Positions 11,064 to 19,537 of a stretch of 44,321 nucleotides of DNA are shown here, piece after piece. The stretch spans positions 1 through 44,321 of the forward strand of contig JAHFQI010000007.1 of assembly GCA_023259355.1 (NCBI GenBank), written 5' to 3'. The DNA is from Comamonadaceae bacterium. Its GTDB lineage: Bacteria; Pseudomonadota; Gammaproteobacteria; Burkholderiales; Burkholderiaceae_C. The notes beneath the pieces are model-generated. The model saw nothing but the letters and a program-made list of their open reading frames with translations. It made no database searches and was not told where the DNA came from. Within the stretch, counting starts at the first letter, position 1. The number at the start of each line of letters is the position of its first letter. The position numbers and the translations under genes are program-made.

Positions 11064-13216
11064 TTCACCGCTGCCTTGATTTGTTCGAGCACGTCCTTGG
11101 CACTGGCCGGAATCGGCGTGCCCGGACCGTAAATACCCTTGACGCCCGCCTCGTAAAGCATCTCGTAGTCCTGGCGCGGAATCACGCCGCCGACAAAGAC
11201 GATGATGTCGTCCGCGCCCTGCTTTTTCAGTTCAGCGATGATGGCCGGAACCAGGGTCTTGTGGCCGGCGGCGAGCGTGGAGACGCCCACGGCGTGCACG
11301 TCGTTCTCGATCGCCTGGCGCGCGCATTCCTCGGGAGTCTGGAACAGTGGGCCCATGTCCACGTCGAAGCCCAAGTCGGCAAAAGCCGTGGCCACCACCT
11401 TGGCGCCGCGGTCGTGGCCGTCCTGGCCCAGTTTGGAAATCATCACGCGCGGGCGGCGGCCCTGCGCTTCGGCGAAATCCGCAATTTCCTTCTTGAGTTG
11501 CTCCCAGCCCTCGGCCGAGTCATAGGCAGCAGCGTACACACCGGTCACCTTTTGCGTATCGGCGCGGTGGCGCCCAAAGATCTTTTCGAGCGCGTCGGAG
11601 ACTTCACCCACCGTGGCGCGCAGGCGGATGGCCTTGATGCTGAGGTCCAGCAGGTTGCCGTCGCCCTGCTCGGCCGCCGCGGTCAGCGCGGCCAGCGCCG
11701 CCTGCACCTTGGCCGTGTCGCGGCTGGCGCGGATCGCCTTCAGGCGGTCGATCTGCCCGTCGCGCACCTTGACGTTGTCCACGTCCAGGATGTCGATCGG
11801 GTCTTCCTTGGCCAGCTTGTATTTGTTCACGCCGACGATCACGTCCTTGCCCGAGTCGATGCGGGCCTGCTTCTCGGCAGCGGCGGCCTCGATCTTGAGC
11901 TTGGCCCAGCCGCTGTCCACGGCCTTGGTCATGCCGCCCATGGCATCGACTTCCTCGATGATGGCCCAGGCGGCGTCGGCCATGTCCTGGGTCAGCTTTT
12001 CCATCATGTAGCTGCCCGCCCACGGGTCCACCACGTTGGTGATGTGGGTCTCTTCCTGGATGATGAGCTGGGTGTTGCGGGCGATGCGCGATGAAAACTC
12101 GGTCGGCAGCGCGATGGCTTCGTCGAGCGAGTTGGTGTGCAGCGACTGCGTGCCGCCGAACACCGCCGCCATGGCTTCGATGGTGGTGCGCACCACGTTG
12201 TTGTAGGGGTCCTGCTCGGTCAGCGACCAGCCGGAGGTCTGGCTGTGCGTGCGCAGCATCAGGCTCTTGGGGTTCTTGGCGTCGAAGCCCTTCATGATGC
12301 GGCACCACAGCAGGCGCGCAGCGCGCATCTTGGCGATTTCCAGGTAGAAATTCATGCCCACCGCCCAGAAGAACGACAGGCGGCCGGCGAACTCGTCCAC
12401 GTCCATGCCCTTGGCGATGGCGGTCTTCACGTACTCCTTGCCATCGGCCAGGGTGAAGGCCATTTCCAGCGCCTGGTTGGCGCCGGCCTCCTGCATGTGG
12501 TAGCCCGAGATCGAGATCGAGTTGAACTTCGGCATGTTCCTGGCCGTGTACTCGATGATGTCGCCGATGATGCGCATCGACGGCTGGGGCGGGTAGATGT
12601 AGGTGTTGCGGACCATGAACTCCTTGAGGATGTCGTTCTGGATGGTCCCGGACAGCTTGTCCTGTGAAACGCCTTGCTCTTCAGCCGCCACCACGTAGCC
12701 GGCCAGCACGGGCAGCACCGCGCCGTTCATGGTCATCGAAACCGACACCTTGTCCAGCGGGATCTGGTCGAACAGGACTTTCATGTCCTCCACGCTGTCG
12801 ATCGCCACGCCGGCCTTGCCGACGTCGCCGGTCACGCGCGGATGGTCGGAGTCGTAGCCCCGGTGCGTGGCTAGGTCAAAGGCGACCGACACGCCCTGCC
12901 CGCCCGCGGCCAGCGCCTTGCGGTAGAAGGCGTTGGATTCTTCCGCCGTCGAGAAACCCGCGTACTGGCGGATCGTCCAGGGGCGAACCGCGTACATGGT
13001 GGCCTGCGGGCCACGCAGGAAGGGGGCAAATCCCGGCAGCGTGTTGGCATGCGGCAGGTCCTTGGTGTCTTCGGCGGTGTACAGCGGCTTGACCGTGATG
13101 CCGTCCGGCGTGACCCAGTTCAGGGCGTCCACGTTGCCGCCGGGGGCGGACTTGGCGGCGGCCTTGTTCCAGGCTTCAAGGCTGACGGGGGCGAATTCGG
13201 GGTTGTTTGAGCTCAT
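11060..13216 (-). CDS. scpA: Methylmalonyl-CoA mutase (single-chain, B12-dependent)
   Basis: 718 aa. The N-terminal TIM-barrel substrate domain contains [17 protein letters not shown] and [20 protein letters not shown]. The C-terminal cobalamin-binding domain has the DxHxxG motif DGHDRG (599-604; His601 is the lower axial ligand) and VGGVIPRQD. Both domains are in one chain, so it should work as a homodimer like ScpA/Sbm rather than as a MutA/MutB pair. It isomerises (R)-methylmalonyl-CoA to succinyl-CoA in the cytoplasm. First gene of the operon scpA-meaB-pccB-pccA-mce; the ATG at 13216 has only a weak SD. A GntR regulator is transcribed divergently 142 bp away and is the likely controller. 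Confidence 0.96.
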   Translation of the reverse strand: MSSNNPEFAPVSLEAWNKAAAKSAPGGNVDALNWVTPDGITVKPLYTAEDTKDLPHANTLPGFAPFLRGPQATMYAVRPWTIRQYAGFSTAEESNAFYRKALAAGGQGVSVAFDLATHRGYDSDHPRVTGDVGKAGVAIDSVEDMKVLFDQIPLDKVSVSMTMNGAVLPVLAGYVVAAEEQGVSQDKLSGTIQNDILKEFMVRNTYIYPPQPSMRIIGDIIEYTARNMPKFNSISISGYHMQEAGANQALEMAFTLADGKEYVKTAIAKGMDVDEFAGRLSFFWAVGMNFYLEIAKMRAARLLWCRIMKGFDAKNPKSLMLRTHSQTSGWSLTEQDPYNNVVRTTIEAMAAVFGGTQSLHTNSLDEAIALPTEFSSRIARNTQLIIQEETHITNVVDPWAGSYMMEKLTQDMADAAWAIIEEVDAMGGMTKAVDSGWAKLKIEAAAAEKQARIDSGKDVIVGVNKYKLAKEDPIDILDVDNVKVRDGQIDRLKAIRASRDTAKVQAALAALTAAAEQGDGNLLDLSIKAIRLRATVGEVSDALEKIFGRHRADTQKVTGVYAAAYDSAEGWEQLKKEIADFAEAQGRRPRVMISKLGQDGHDRGAKVVATAFADLGFDVDMGPLFQTPEECARQAIENDVHAVGVSTLAAGHKTLVPAIIAELKKQGADDIIVFVGGVIPRQDYEMLYEAGVKGIYGPGTPIPASAKDVLEQIKAAVK

Positions 13217-13292
13217 GGCTGAACAGCTTTCTGCAAGATCAAAACCGCCGCATGGGACAGCCCAGCGGGTTCGGCAAGTCGCCGGAAGTTTA

Positions 13293-13313
13293 CATCATTC
13301 ATAATTATTGATG
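13293..13313. promoter_or_regulatory. Candidate operator between scpA and the GntR gene
   Basis: Inverted repeat CATCA-N11-TGATG with an AT-rich centre containing ATAATTAT, standing out in an otherwise GC-rich divergent region. It overlaps the proposed -35 of the GntR promoter and lies on the 5' side of scpA, so one site could control both directions. Protein binding is inferred. Confidence 0.4.
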
Positions 13314-13338
13314 CAAAATATTCCGCCTGACTTACAAT
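13308..13338 (+). promoter_or_regulatory. Predicted sigma70 promoter of the GntR gene
   Basis: TTGATG (13308-13313) and TACAAT (13333-13338), 19-bp spacer, 20 bp before the ATG. The -35 overlaps the candidate operator. The spacer is longer than ideal. Confidence 0.4.
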
Positions 13339-13358
13339 TCCGGCAAACTTGAACTTTT

Positions 13359-13994
13359 ATGGCCGCTCTGTCCCTCGCCCCCCGTGCTCTCTATGAAGAA
13401 GTTGCCGAGTTGCTTCGGCAGCGCATCTTCAGGCGCGAGCTTGAGCCCGGCAGCTGGATCGACGAACTCAAGATCGCCGAGGAATACGGTATCAGCCGCA
13501 CGCCTTTGCGGGAAGCCCTCAAGGTGCTGGCGGCCGAAGGCCTGGTGACGATGAAGGTGCGGCGCGGTGCGTACGTGACTGAAGTCTCGGAGAAAGACCT
13601 GGCGGACGTCTACCACCTGCTTAGTCTTCTGGAAAGCGACGCCGCGGGCGTGGTGGCCCGCGTGGCCACCGACGCCGAAATGGGCGAACTGAAAGCCCTG
13701 CACGCCGAACTGGAAGCGGCCGTGGGTGACCGGGACCGTTTTTTTGCGATCAACGAGCGTTTTCACATGCGCCTGCTGGAATTGGCCAGCAACCGCTGGC
13801 GCGACCAGATGGTGGCGGACCTGCGCAAGGTCATGAAGCTCAACCGGCACAACTCGCTGCTCAAGTCCGGCCGCATCGAAGAGTCGCTGACCGAGCACCG
13901 GGCCATCATGGCGGCACTGGCGGCACGCGACCCGCAAGCGGCCAGCCAGCGCATGCAGGAGCATTTCAGCCACGGCCTGGAAGCGGCCGCCTAG
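13359..13994 (+). CDS. GntR-family regulator, FCD (FadR) subgroup
   Basis: 211 aa. N-terminal winged helix (about 8-75): LYEEVAELLRQRIF, then ISRTPLREALKVLAAEGLV as the recognition helix-turn-helix. The C-terminal FCD domain (about 80-205) is helical, with metal/ligand His and Asp residues such as NERFHMRLLELA and EHRAIMAALAARD. It is divergent from scpA, the classic arrangement for a local regulator, and an operator-like repeat lies between. The effector is likely a carboxylate or acyl-CoA of the propionyl/methylmalonyl pathway (inference). No clear SD precedes the ATG, so a short leader and weak expression are plausible. Confidence 0.85.
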   Translation: MAALSLAPRALYEEVAELLRQRIFRRELEPGSWIDELKIAEEYGISRTPLREALKVLAAEGLVTMKVRRGAYVTEVSEKDLADVYHLLSLLESDAAGVVARVATDAEMGELKALHAELEAAVGDRDRFFAINERFHMRLLELASNRWRDQMVADLRKVMKLNRHNSLLKSGRIEESLTEHRAIMAALAARDPQAASQRMQEHFSHGLEAAA

Positions 13995-14025
13995 AGCCGC
14001 TCCCGCGCCGCCATCAGCGCCCTGT

Positions 14026-14054
14026 TTGGCATCTGGCGGAAGGCGAACTATATT
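14026..14054 (+). promoter_or_regulatory. Predicted strong sigma70 promoter
   Basis: TTGGCA (14026-14031; 5/6 to consensus), 17-bp spacer, TATATT (14049-14054; 5/6). 43 bp before the ATG of the 133-aa gene, which also has a strong SD. Confidence 0.6.
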
Positions 14055-14097
14055 GAACGCAGTGGAGTGACAAGCCCTTGGTTGAAAGGAGCGCGTT

Positions 14098-14499
14098 ATG
14101 AAACCGTTCGTCATGACGTCCAGCATGCAGAGCATGCGCGGTGTGTTTTACCCGACGGGTTACCTGTTCGTGATGCTGCCCGCCCTTCATGATGCCCAGA
14201 AACTGGCCCATGACCTTCGGGCCAGCGGGTACAGCGATGACCTGATGCTGCTGAAGCCGGAAACCATCCTGGAGGAAATCGGCCACAGCGTGCGCGAAGA
14301 CGGCAACGTCTTTCCTTCCGTGGGCAGCGAGGCGGAAACGGTTCGCCATTATTGCGAGTTGGCGCGCAAGGGGCACTTCGCCCTCATGATCCATGTGCCG
14401 TCCGAGAAAGAAACCCAAAAGGTCATGGAAACGGTGCACAAGAGCCCGTTTTCCTACGCACAGAAATACCGCCACCTCGTCATCGAAGAGATGACCTGA
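14098..14499 (+). CDS. Conserved-looking soluble protein of unknown function
   Basis: 133 aa, not recognised with certainty. Excellent expression signals: a consensus-like promoter and AAAGGAG 6 nt before the ATG. No signal peptide or membrane segment. The pattern YLFVMLPALHDAQKLAHDL followed by GYSDDLMLLKPETILEEIG looks like a beta-alpha-beta unit in which an extended strand is followed by a helix that senses or pairs. It faintly recalls the YflT/general-stress-17M fold, but this is weak. The second half, HFALMIHVPSEKETQKVMETV, repeats the strand-helix layout. It sits between a GntR gene and the prkA-yeaH-spoVR stress operon (convergent with spoVR, 37-bp gap), so a stress-related role is possible. 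Confidence 0.75.
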   Translation: MKPFVMTSSMQSMRGVFYPTGYLFVMLPALHDAQKLAHDLRASGYSDDLMLLKPETILEEIGHSVREDGNVFPSVGSEAETVRHYCELARKGHFALMIHVPSEKETQKVMETVHKSPFSYAQKYRHLVIEEMT

Positions 14500-14536
14500 G
14501 CGCCATACGGGATGGTGCGGCAGGTTGCCCCTGCCG

Positions 14537-16084
14537 CTACTGTTGCGCCGGTGGCGTGACCTCGAGTCGTTGCTGCACCTTGCCCTCGGCATCGACGCTT
14601 TCCAGCCTCACGCTGAAGCCCCACAGCCGGGCGACATGTTTCAGGACTTCCTCGGCATCGTCGTTGAGCGGCCTGTCGTTGTGCCGCGTGTGGCGCAGGG
14701 TCATGGAGCGGTCGCCCCGCAGGTTCACGTTCCAGACCTGGATGTTGGGCTCGCGGTAGCTCAGGTCGTACTGACGCGCCAGCACCTCGCGCAAATGGCG
14801 GTAACCCGCTTCGTCGTGAATGGCAGCCACTTCCAGCTCCGGTTCCTTCGCATCGTCCACAACCGAGAACAGCCGGAATTCACGGATCAGGTGGGGTGAA
14901 AGAAACTGCCCGATGAAACTTTCGTCCCGGTAATTCCGCATCGCGCCATCGAGGGTCTTGACCCAGTCCGATCCGGCGATATCCGGGAACCACTGACGGT
15001 CCTCGTCGGTCGGGTTCTCGCAGATGCGTCGCAGGTCGCTGAACATCGCAAAGCCCAGCGCGTAAGGGTTGATGCCGCTGTAGGCGGGGTGCTTGACCGG
15101 CGGCTGGTAGACCACATTGGTGTGCGAGCGCAGGCACTCGATCATGAAGCCATCGGTCAGCATGCCCTCGTCGTACAGGGCGTTGAGCAGGGTGTAGTGC
15201 CAGAACGTGGCCCAGCCCTCGTTCATGACCTGCGTCTGCCGCTGCGGATAGAAGTACTGGGCGACCTTGCGAACGATGCGCACCACCTCGCGCTGCCAGG
15301 TATCTAGCAGCGGCGCGTTCTTCTCGATGAAATACAGAAGGTTTTCCTCGGGCTCTTCCGGAAAGCGCCGGCTGGCCTTCTCGGTCTGCTTGTCCGCCCC
15401 TTTGGGCACGGTGCGCCAGAGGTCGTTGAGCTGCTGCTGCAGATAGGCTTCGCGGTCCTTGCGCCGCGCCTCCTCCTCGGCCAGAGACAGCTTTTGCGAA
15501 CGCCGGAAGCGATCCACCCCGTGACTCATCAGCGCATGGCAGGAGTCCAGCAACTGCTCGACCGCATCAACCCCGTAGTGCTCCTCGCAATCGGCAATGT
15601 AGGCGCGCGCATGCACAAGGTAGTCCACGATCGCGTCAGCGTCGGTCCACATGCGGAACAGGTAATTGCCCTTGAAAAACGAGTTGTGGCCATAGCAGGC
15701 GTGGGCGATCACCAGCGCCTGCATCGGCATCGTGTTTTCCTCCATCAGGTAGGCAATGCAGGGGTTTGAATTGATCACGATCTCGTAAGCCAGCCCCATC
15801 TGGCCGCGGCGGTAGCTCTTTTCCGTGGTGATGAACTGCTTGCCGAACGTCCAGTGGCGGTAGTTCACCGGCATGCCGATCGAGGCATAGGCATCGATCA
15901 TCTGCTCGGCGGTGATCACCTCCATCTGGATCGGATAGGTGTCGAGCCCAAAACGCCGGGCCGTGCGCTCGATCTCCGTGTGATAGGTCTCTATCAGTTC
16001 AAACGACCAGTCGGATGGACTGGGCAAGGGCGCGCGACGGCCGGCGGCCGGCACCGCGTCCGCAGGGGCTTCGGTCTTGGTCAT
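14537..16084 (-). CDS. spoVR: SpoVR-family protein
   Basis: 515 aa, full length for the family. Conserved stretches include EVITAEQMIDAYASIGMP, YRHWTFGKQF, EIVINSNPCIAYLMEEN, HACYGHNSFFKGNYLF and NEGWATFWHYTLLN. The function is unclear; it was named after a Bacillus spore cortex protein but is widespread in non-sporing proteobacteria (YcgB in E. coli). Its ATG overlaps the yeaH stop by 4 bp (ATGA). Together with prkA and yeaH it makes the well-known three-gene stress/stationary-phase module. It is the last gene of that operon. Confidence 0.93.
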   Translation of the reverse strand: MTKTEAPADAVPAAGRRAPLPSPSDWSFELIETYHTEIERTARRFGLDTYPIQMEVITAEQMIDAYASIGMPVNYRHWTFGKQFITTEKSYRRGQMGLAYEIVINSNPCIAYLMEENTMPMQALVIAHACYGHNSFFKGNYLFRMWTDADAIVDYLVHARAYIADCEEHYGVDAVEQLLDSCHALMSHGVDRFRRSQKLSLAEEEARRKDREAYLQQQLNDLWRTVPKGADKQTEKASRRFPEEPEENLLYFIEKNAPLLDTWQREVVRIVRKVAQYFYPQRQTQVMNEGWATFWHYTLLNALYDEGMLTDGFMIECLRSHTNVVYQPPVKHPAYSGINPYALGFAMFSDLRRICENPTDEDRQWFPDIAGSDWVKTLDGAMRNYRDESFIGQFLSPHLIREFRLFSVVDDAKEPELEVAAIHDEAGYRHLREVLARQYDLSYREPNIQVWNVNLRGDRSMTLRHTRHNDRPLNDDAEEVLKHVARLWGFSVRLESVDAEGKVQQRLEVTPPAQQ

Positions 16085-17352
16085 GCGCTACGGCCTTTCT
16101 TGAACAGTTCGCGAAACACGGGGTAGATCTCCGACGCGGCGGTGATCTTCTGCATGGCAAAGTTCGGATGGTCCGCGGCAACCAGGCTGTATTCTTCCCA
16201 AAGGTTCTGGTTCTCCTCTCCCACCTGCACATAGGCGAAGTAACGCACGGCGGGCAGCAACTGCGTCTCCAGCAGTTCACGGCATTTGGCGGAATCCTGG
16301 TTCCAGTTGTCGCCGTCCGAGGCCTGGGCACCGTAAATATTCCACTGGTCCGAGGGGTAGCGTGCCTGGATGATGTCGTTCATCAGCACCAGGGCGCTGG
16401 AAACCACGGTGCCACCGGTTTCGGTCGAGTGAAAGAACTCCTGCTCCGAAACCTCGGCGGCCTGCGTGTGGTGGCGGATGAAGACCACGTCCGTGCGTTC
16501 GTAGTGCCGCATCAGGAACAAGTACAGCAGGATGAAAAAACGCTTCGAAAGATCCTTGCGCTCCTCGTCCATCGAACCGGACACGTCCATCACGCAGAAC
16601 ATCACCGCCTTCGCGGTGGGCAGCGGTACCCTGACGCGGTTGCGGTAGCGCAGGTCGAACGGGTCCAGGAACGGAATCCGCCGCAGCCGGCGGCGCAAGC
16701 CGTCCATCAACTTCTGCAGGGCCTCGATCTCCAGCGGTGGTGGTGAGTGCTGCCGCAGCGTCTCCGCCAGCCGCGCCTCAAGCTCGCGCAACTCCCGTCG
16801 CGCCTCGCCACCCATGGCGATGCGCCGGCCCAAGGCCATGCGCATGGAGCGCACCACATGCAGGCTGGACGGCGCGCCCTGCTGGATGAAGCCAGCGCGC
16901 TGCGACTTCCATTCCGGCGCGTCCGGCAGCAACTGGGTCCGAATCAGGTGCGGCAGGGCCAGTTCGTCGAAAAAATACTGCATGAATTCTTCGCGGGTGA
17001 TCCGGAAGACGAAATCGTCATCGCCCACCGCGTCGCTGTCCGAAGCTTCGCCCGCGCCGGTTCCCGCCCCGCCTCCCTTGGGCCGCTGGATGCGGTCGCC
17101 ACGCGCGTAATCCTGGTTGCCGGGATGGACGGCTTCGCGCCGGCCACCCGGGCCGTGTCCGAACACCGGCTCGGACACGTCGCGCCGCGGCAGCGTGATG
17201 TCCTCGCCCTGCTCGATGTCGTGAATGCTGCGCCCCGACACCGCGCGGCGAACCGCCTCACGGATCTGGTCGCGAAAACGCCGGAGAAACCGCTCACGGT
17301 TGCCGATCGACTTGTTCTTGCCCGAAAGGCGACGGTCGATGATGTGCAACAT
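16081..17352 (-). CDS. yeaH: YeaH/YhbH family protein (DUF444, VWA-like)
   Basis: 423 aa. It begins MLHIIDRRLSGKNKS, matching the family's usual N-terminus, and ATG 17352 has GGAG 8 nt upstream; a longer in-frame start is not supported. A basic N-terminal part leads into a Gly-rich linker (about 92-110). The C-terminal half is a VWA-like domain with a MIDAS motif DVSGSM (256-261) and HHTQAAEV. In E. coli YeaH acts with the kinase YeaG during sustained nitrogen starvation. Here it lies 45 bp after prkA and overlaps spoVR by 4 bp. Confidence 0.93.
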   Translation of the reverse strand: MLHIIDRRLSGKNKSIGNRERFLRRFRDQIREAVRRAVSGRSIHDIEQGEDITLPRRDVSEPVFGHGPGGRREAVHPGNQDYARGDRIQRPKGGGAGTGAGEASDSDAVGDDDFVFRITREEFMQYFFDELALPHLIRTQLLPDAPEWKSQRAGFIQQGAPSSLHVVRSMRMALGRRIAMGGEARRELRELEARLAETLRQHSPPPLEIEALQKLMDGLRRRLRRIPFLDPFDLRYRNRVRVPLPTAKAVMFCVMDVSGSMDEERKDLSKRFFILLYLFLMRHYERTDVVFIRHHTQAAEVSEQEFFHSTETGGTVVSSALVLMNDIIQARYPSDQWNIYGAQASDGDNWNQDSAKCRELLETQLLPAVRYFAYVQVGEENQNLWEEYSLVAADHPNFAMQKITAASEIYPVFRELFKKGRSA

Positions 17353-17397
17353 GGCGTTCTCCAGTCGGGCGCGGGCGCCGCAGCGCACCGCATTTCC

Positions 17398-19320
17398 TCA
17401 AGAGCTCTTGCGAACCCGGAGGTACCAGTCGCACAGCAGGCGCACCTGCCGCGCGGTGTAGCCCTTGGCCACCATGCGGTTGACGAAATCCAGATGCTTC
17501 TTCTGCTCGTCGGCGCTTGCCTTCGCGTTGAAGGAGATCACCGGCAGCAGATCCTCGGTGTTCGAGAACATCTTTTTCTCGATCACGGTGCGCAGCTTCT
17601 CGTAGCTCGTCCACAGCGGGTTCTTGCCCTCATTGTTGGCCCGAGCCCGCAAAACGAAATTGACGATCTCGTTGCGGAAATCCTTGGGATTGCTGATGCC
17701 GGCGGGCTTTTCGATCTTCTCCAGCTCGGCATTGAGCGACGCCCGGTCGAAAATCTCGCCGGTGTCGGTGTCCCGGTACTCCTGGTCCTGAATCCAGAAA
17801 TCCGCGTAGGTCACGTAGCGGTCAAAAATGTTCTGCCCGTACTCGGAGTACGACTCCAGGTAAGCGGTCTGGATCTCCTTGCCGATGAACGCGGCATAAC
17901 GCGCCGCCAGCTGTTCCTTGATGTAGGCCAGGTACTTTTGCTCGGTCTCGGGCGGGAACTGCTCGCGCTCGATCTGCTGCTCCAGCACGTACATCAGGTG
18001 CACCGGATTGGCGGCGATCTCGGTCGAGTCGAAGTTGAACACCTTGGACAGGATCTTGAACGCAAAGCGTGTCGAAACACCGGTCATGCCCTCGTCCACG
18101 CCAGCGTAGTCGCGGTACTCCTGGTATGACTTGGCCTTGGGATCGGTGTCTTTCAGGTTTTCGCCGTCGTACACCAGCAGCTTGCTGAACAGGCTGGAGT
18201 TTTCGGGCTCCTTCAGCCGTGTCAGCACCGCAAACTGCGACATCATCTTGAGCGTGCCCGGTGCGCACACTGCGTTGGCGAGCGACGAGTTGCGGATCAG
18301 CTTCTCGTAAATCTTCACCTCTTCCGACACGCGCAGGCAATACGGCACCTTGACGATGTAGATACGGTCCAGGAAGGCTTCGTTGTTCTTGTTGTTCTTG
18401 AACGCGCGCCACTCGCTTTCATTGGAGTGCGCCATCACGATGCCGTCGAACGGAATTGCACCAAAGCCCTCCGTGCCCTTGTAATTGCCCTCCTGCGTGG
18501 CGGTCAGCAGGGGGTGCAGCACCTTGATCGGGGCCTTGAACATCTCGACGAACTCCAGCAGGCCCTGGTTGGCCAGGCACAAGCCGCCCGAATAGCTGTA
18601 GGCGTCGGGATCATCCTGCGCAAAGGTTTCGAGCTTGCGGATGTCGATCTTGCCGACCAGCGAAGAGATGTCCTGGTTGTTCTCGTCACCCGGCTCGGTC
18701 TTGGCGATCGCGCACTGCTTGAGCACCGAGGGGTAGCGCCGGACCACGCGGAATTTGCGGATGTCGCCACCGAACTCCTCCAGACGCTTGACCGCCCAGG
18801 GCGACATCACGCGTTGCAGATAGCGCTCCGCGATGCCATATTGCTGCTCCAGCAACGGGGCATCTTCGGCATTGTTGAACAGGCCCAGCGGCGACTCGTT
18901 CACTGGCGAACCCTTGAGCGCATAAAACGGCACATGCTCCATGAGTTGCTTGAGCCGCTCGGCGATCGACGACTTGCCGCCACCGACGGGCCCCAGCAGA
19001 TAAAGGATCTGCTTTCTCTCTTCCAGGCCCTGGGCCGCATGGCGGAAATACGAGACGACCTGTTCAATCGGGTCTTCCAGACCATAGAAATCCTGGAAGG
19101 CCGGATAGATCTTGATCATCTTGTTGCCAAACACACGGGACAGCCGCTGGTCGTGCCGTGTGTCGACCAACTTGGGTTCCCCTATGGCCGCCAGCATGCG
19201 CTCGGCTGCCGTGGCGTAGACCAGTGGATCCTTCTTGCAGGCATCGAGGTACTCCTCGATGGACAGTTCTTCTTCGCGCGTCTGCTCGTAACGCGTCAGA
19301 AAATTGCGGATGACATCCAT
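17398..19320 (-). CDS. prkA: PrkA/YeaG serine protein kinase (AAA-type)
   Basis: 640 aa. N-terminal AAA/PrkA ATPase domain with Walker A GPVGGGKS (110-117), then the PrkA C-terminal kinase-like region. Starts at MDVIRNFLTRYEQ; the ATG is preceded by a perfect SD, AAGGAGG, and earlier in-frame codons run into the promoter, so this start is firm. PrkA/YeaG is a stress- and starvation-induced kinase; B. subtilis PrkA has also been described as an AAA+ protease-like protein, so the biochemical activity is debated. First gene of prkA-yeaH-spoVR with a clear sigma70-like promoter upstream. Confidence 0.94.
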   Translation of the reverse strand: MDVIRNFLTRYEQTREEELSIEEYLDACKKDPLVYATAAERMLAAIGEPKLVDTRHDQRLSRVFGNKMIKIYPAFQDFYGLEDPIEQVVSYFRHAAQGLEERKQILYLLGPVGGGKSSIAERLKQLMEHVPFYALKGSPVNESPLGLFNNAEDAPLLEQQYGIAERYLQRVMSPWAVKRLEEFGGDIRKFRVVRRYPSVLKQCAIAKTEPGDENNQDISSLVGKIDIRKLETFAQDDPDAYSYSGGLCLANQGLLEFVEMFKAPIKVLHPLLTATQEGNYKGTEGFGAIPFDGIVMAHSNESEWRAFKNNKNNEAFLDRIYIVKVPYCLRVSEEVKIYEKLIRNSSLANAVCAPGTLKMMSQFAVLTRLKEPENSSLFSKLLVYDGENLKDTDPKAKSYQEYRDYAGVDEGMTGVSTRFAFKILSKVFNFDSTEIAANPVHLMYVLEQQIEREQFPPETEQKYLAYIKEQLAARYAAFIGKEIQTAYLESYSEYGQNIFDRYVTYADFWIQDQEYRDTDTGEIFDRASLNAELEKIEKPAGISNPKDFRNEIVNFVLRARANNEGKNPLWTSYEKLRTVIEKKMFSNTEDLLPVISFNAKASADEQKKHLDFVNRMVAKGYTARQVRLLCDWYLRVRKSS

Positions 19321-19406
19321 AGAACCTCCTTCGTACGCAGCACCCGGAAGATCGCGCAACACAGAGTCATGGGCGTCTTCAACTGGCCGCACTACCTGAT
19401 ATTCAA

Positions 19407-19435
19407 TATATAGAAGCCTGAGCAGTAGACCGCAA
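19407..19435 (-). promoter_or_regulatory. Predicted promoter of prkA-yeaH-spoVR
   Basis: On the minus strand TTGCGG (19435-19430), 17-bp spacer, TATATA (19412-19407), about 87 bp before the prkA ATG. I saw no sigma54 (-24/-12) motif, although the E. coli homologue is nitrogen-regulated. Confidence 0.55.
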
Positions 19436-19537
19436 GATGAATCAAAAGTTTCCGTTGTGCGGCAACGCCCTGCATGTTCAACGTGGCCAGGGCCGGCTGG
19501 TTGACCTGCCGTGTGTCTTGTGAAGCCTGCACGCGGC

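Noticed and set aside
13308-13321. TTGATGCAAAATAT upstream of scpA as an FNR box
   Set aside because: The second half-site matches ATCAA in only 2 of 5 positions.
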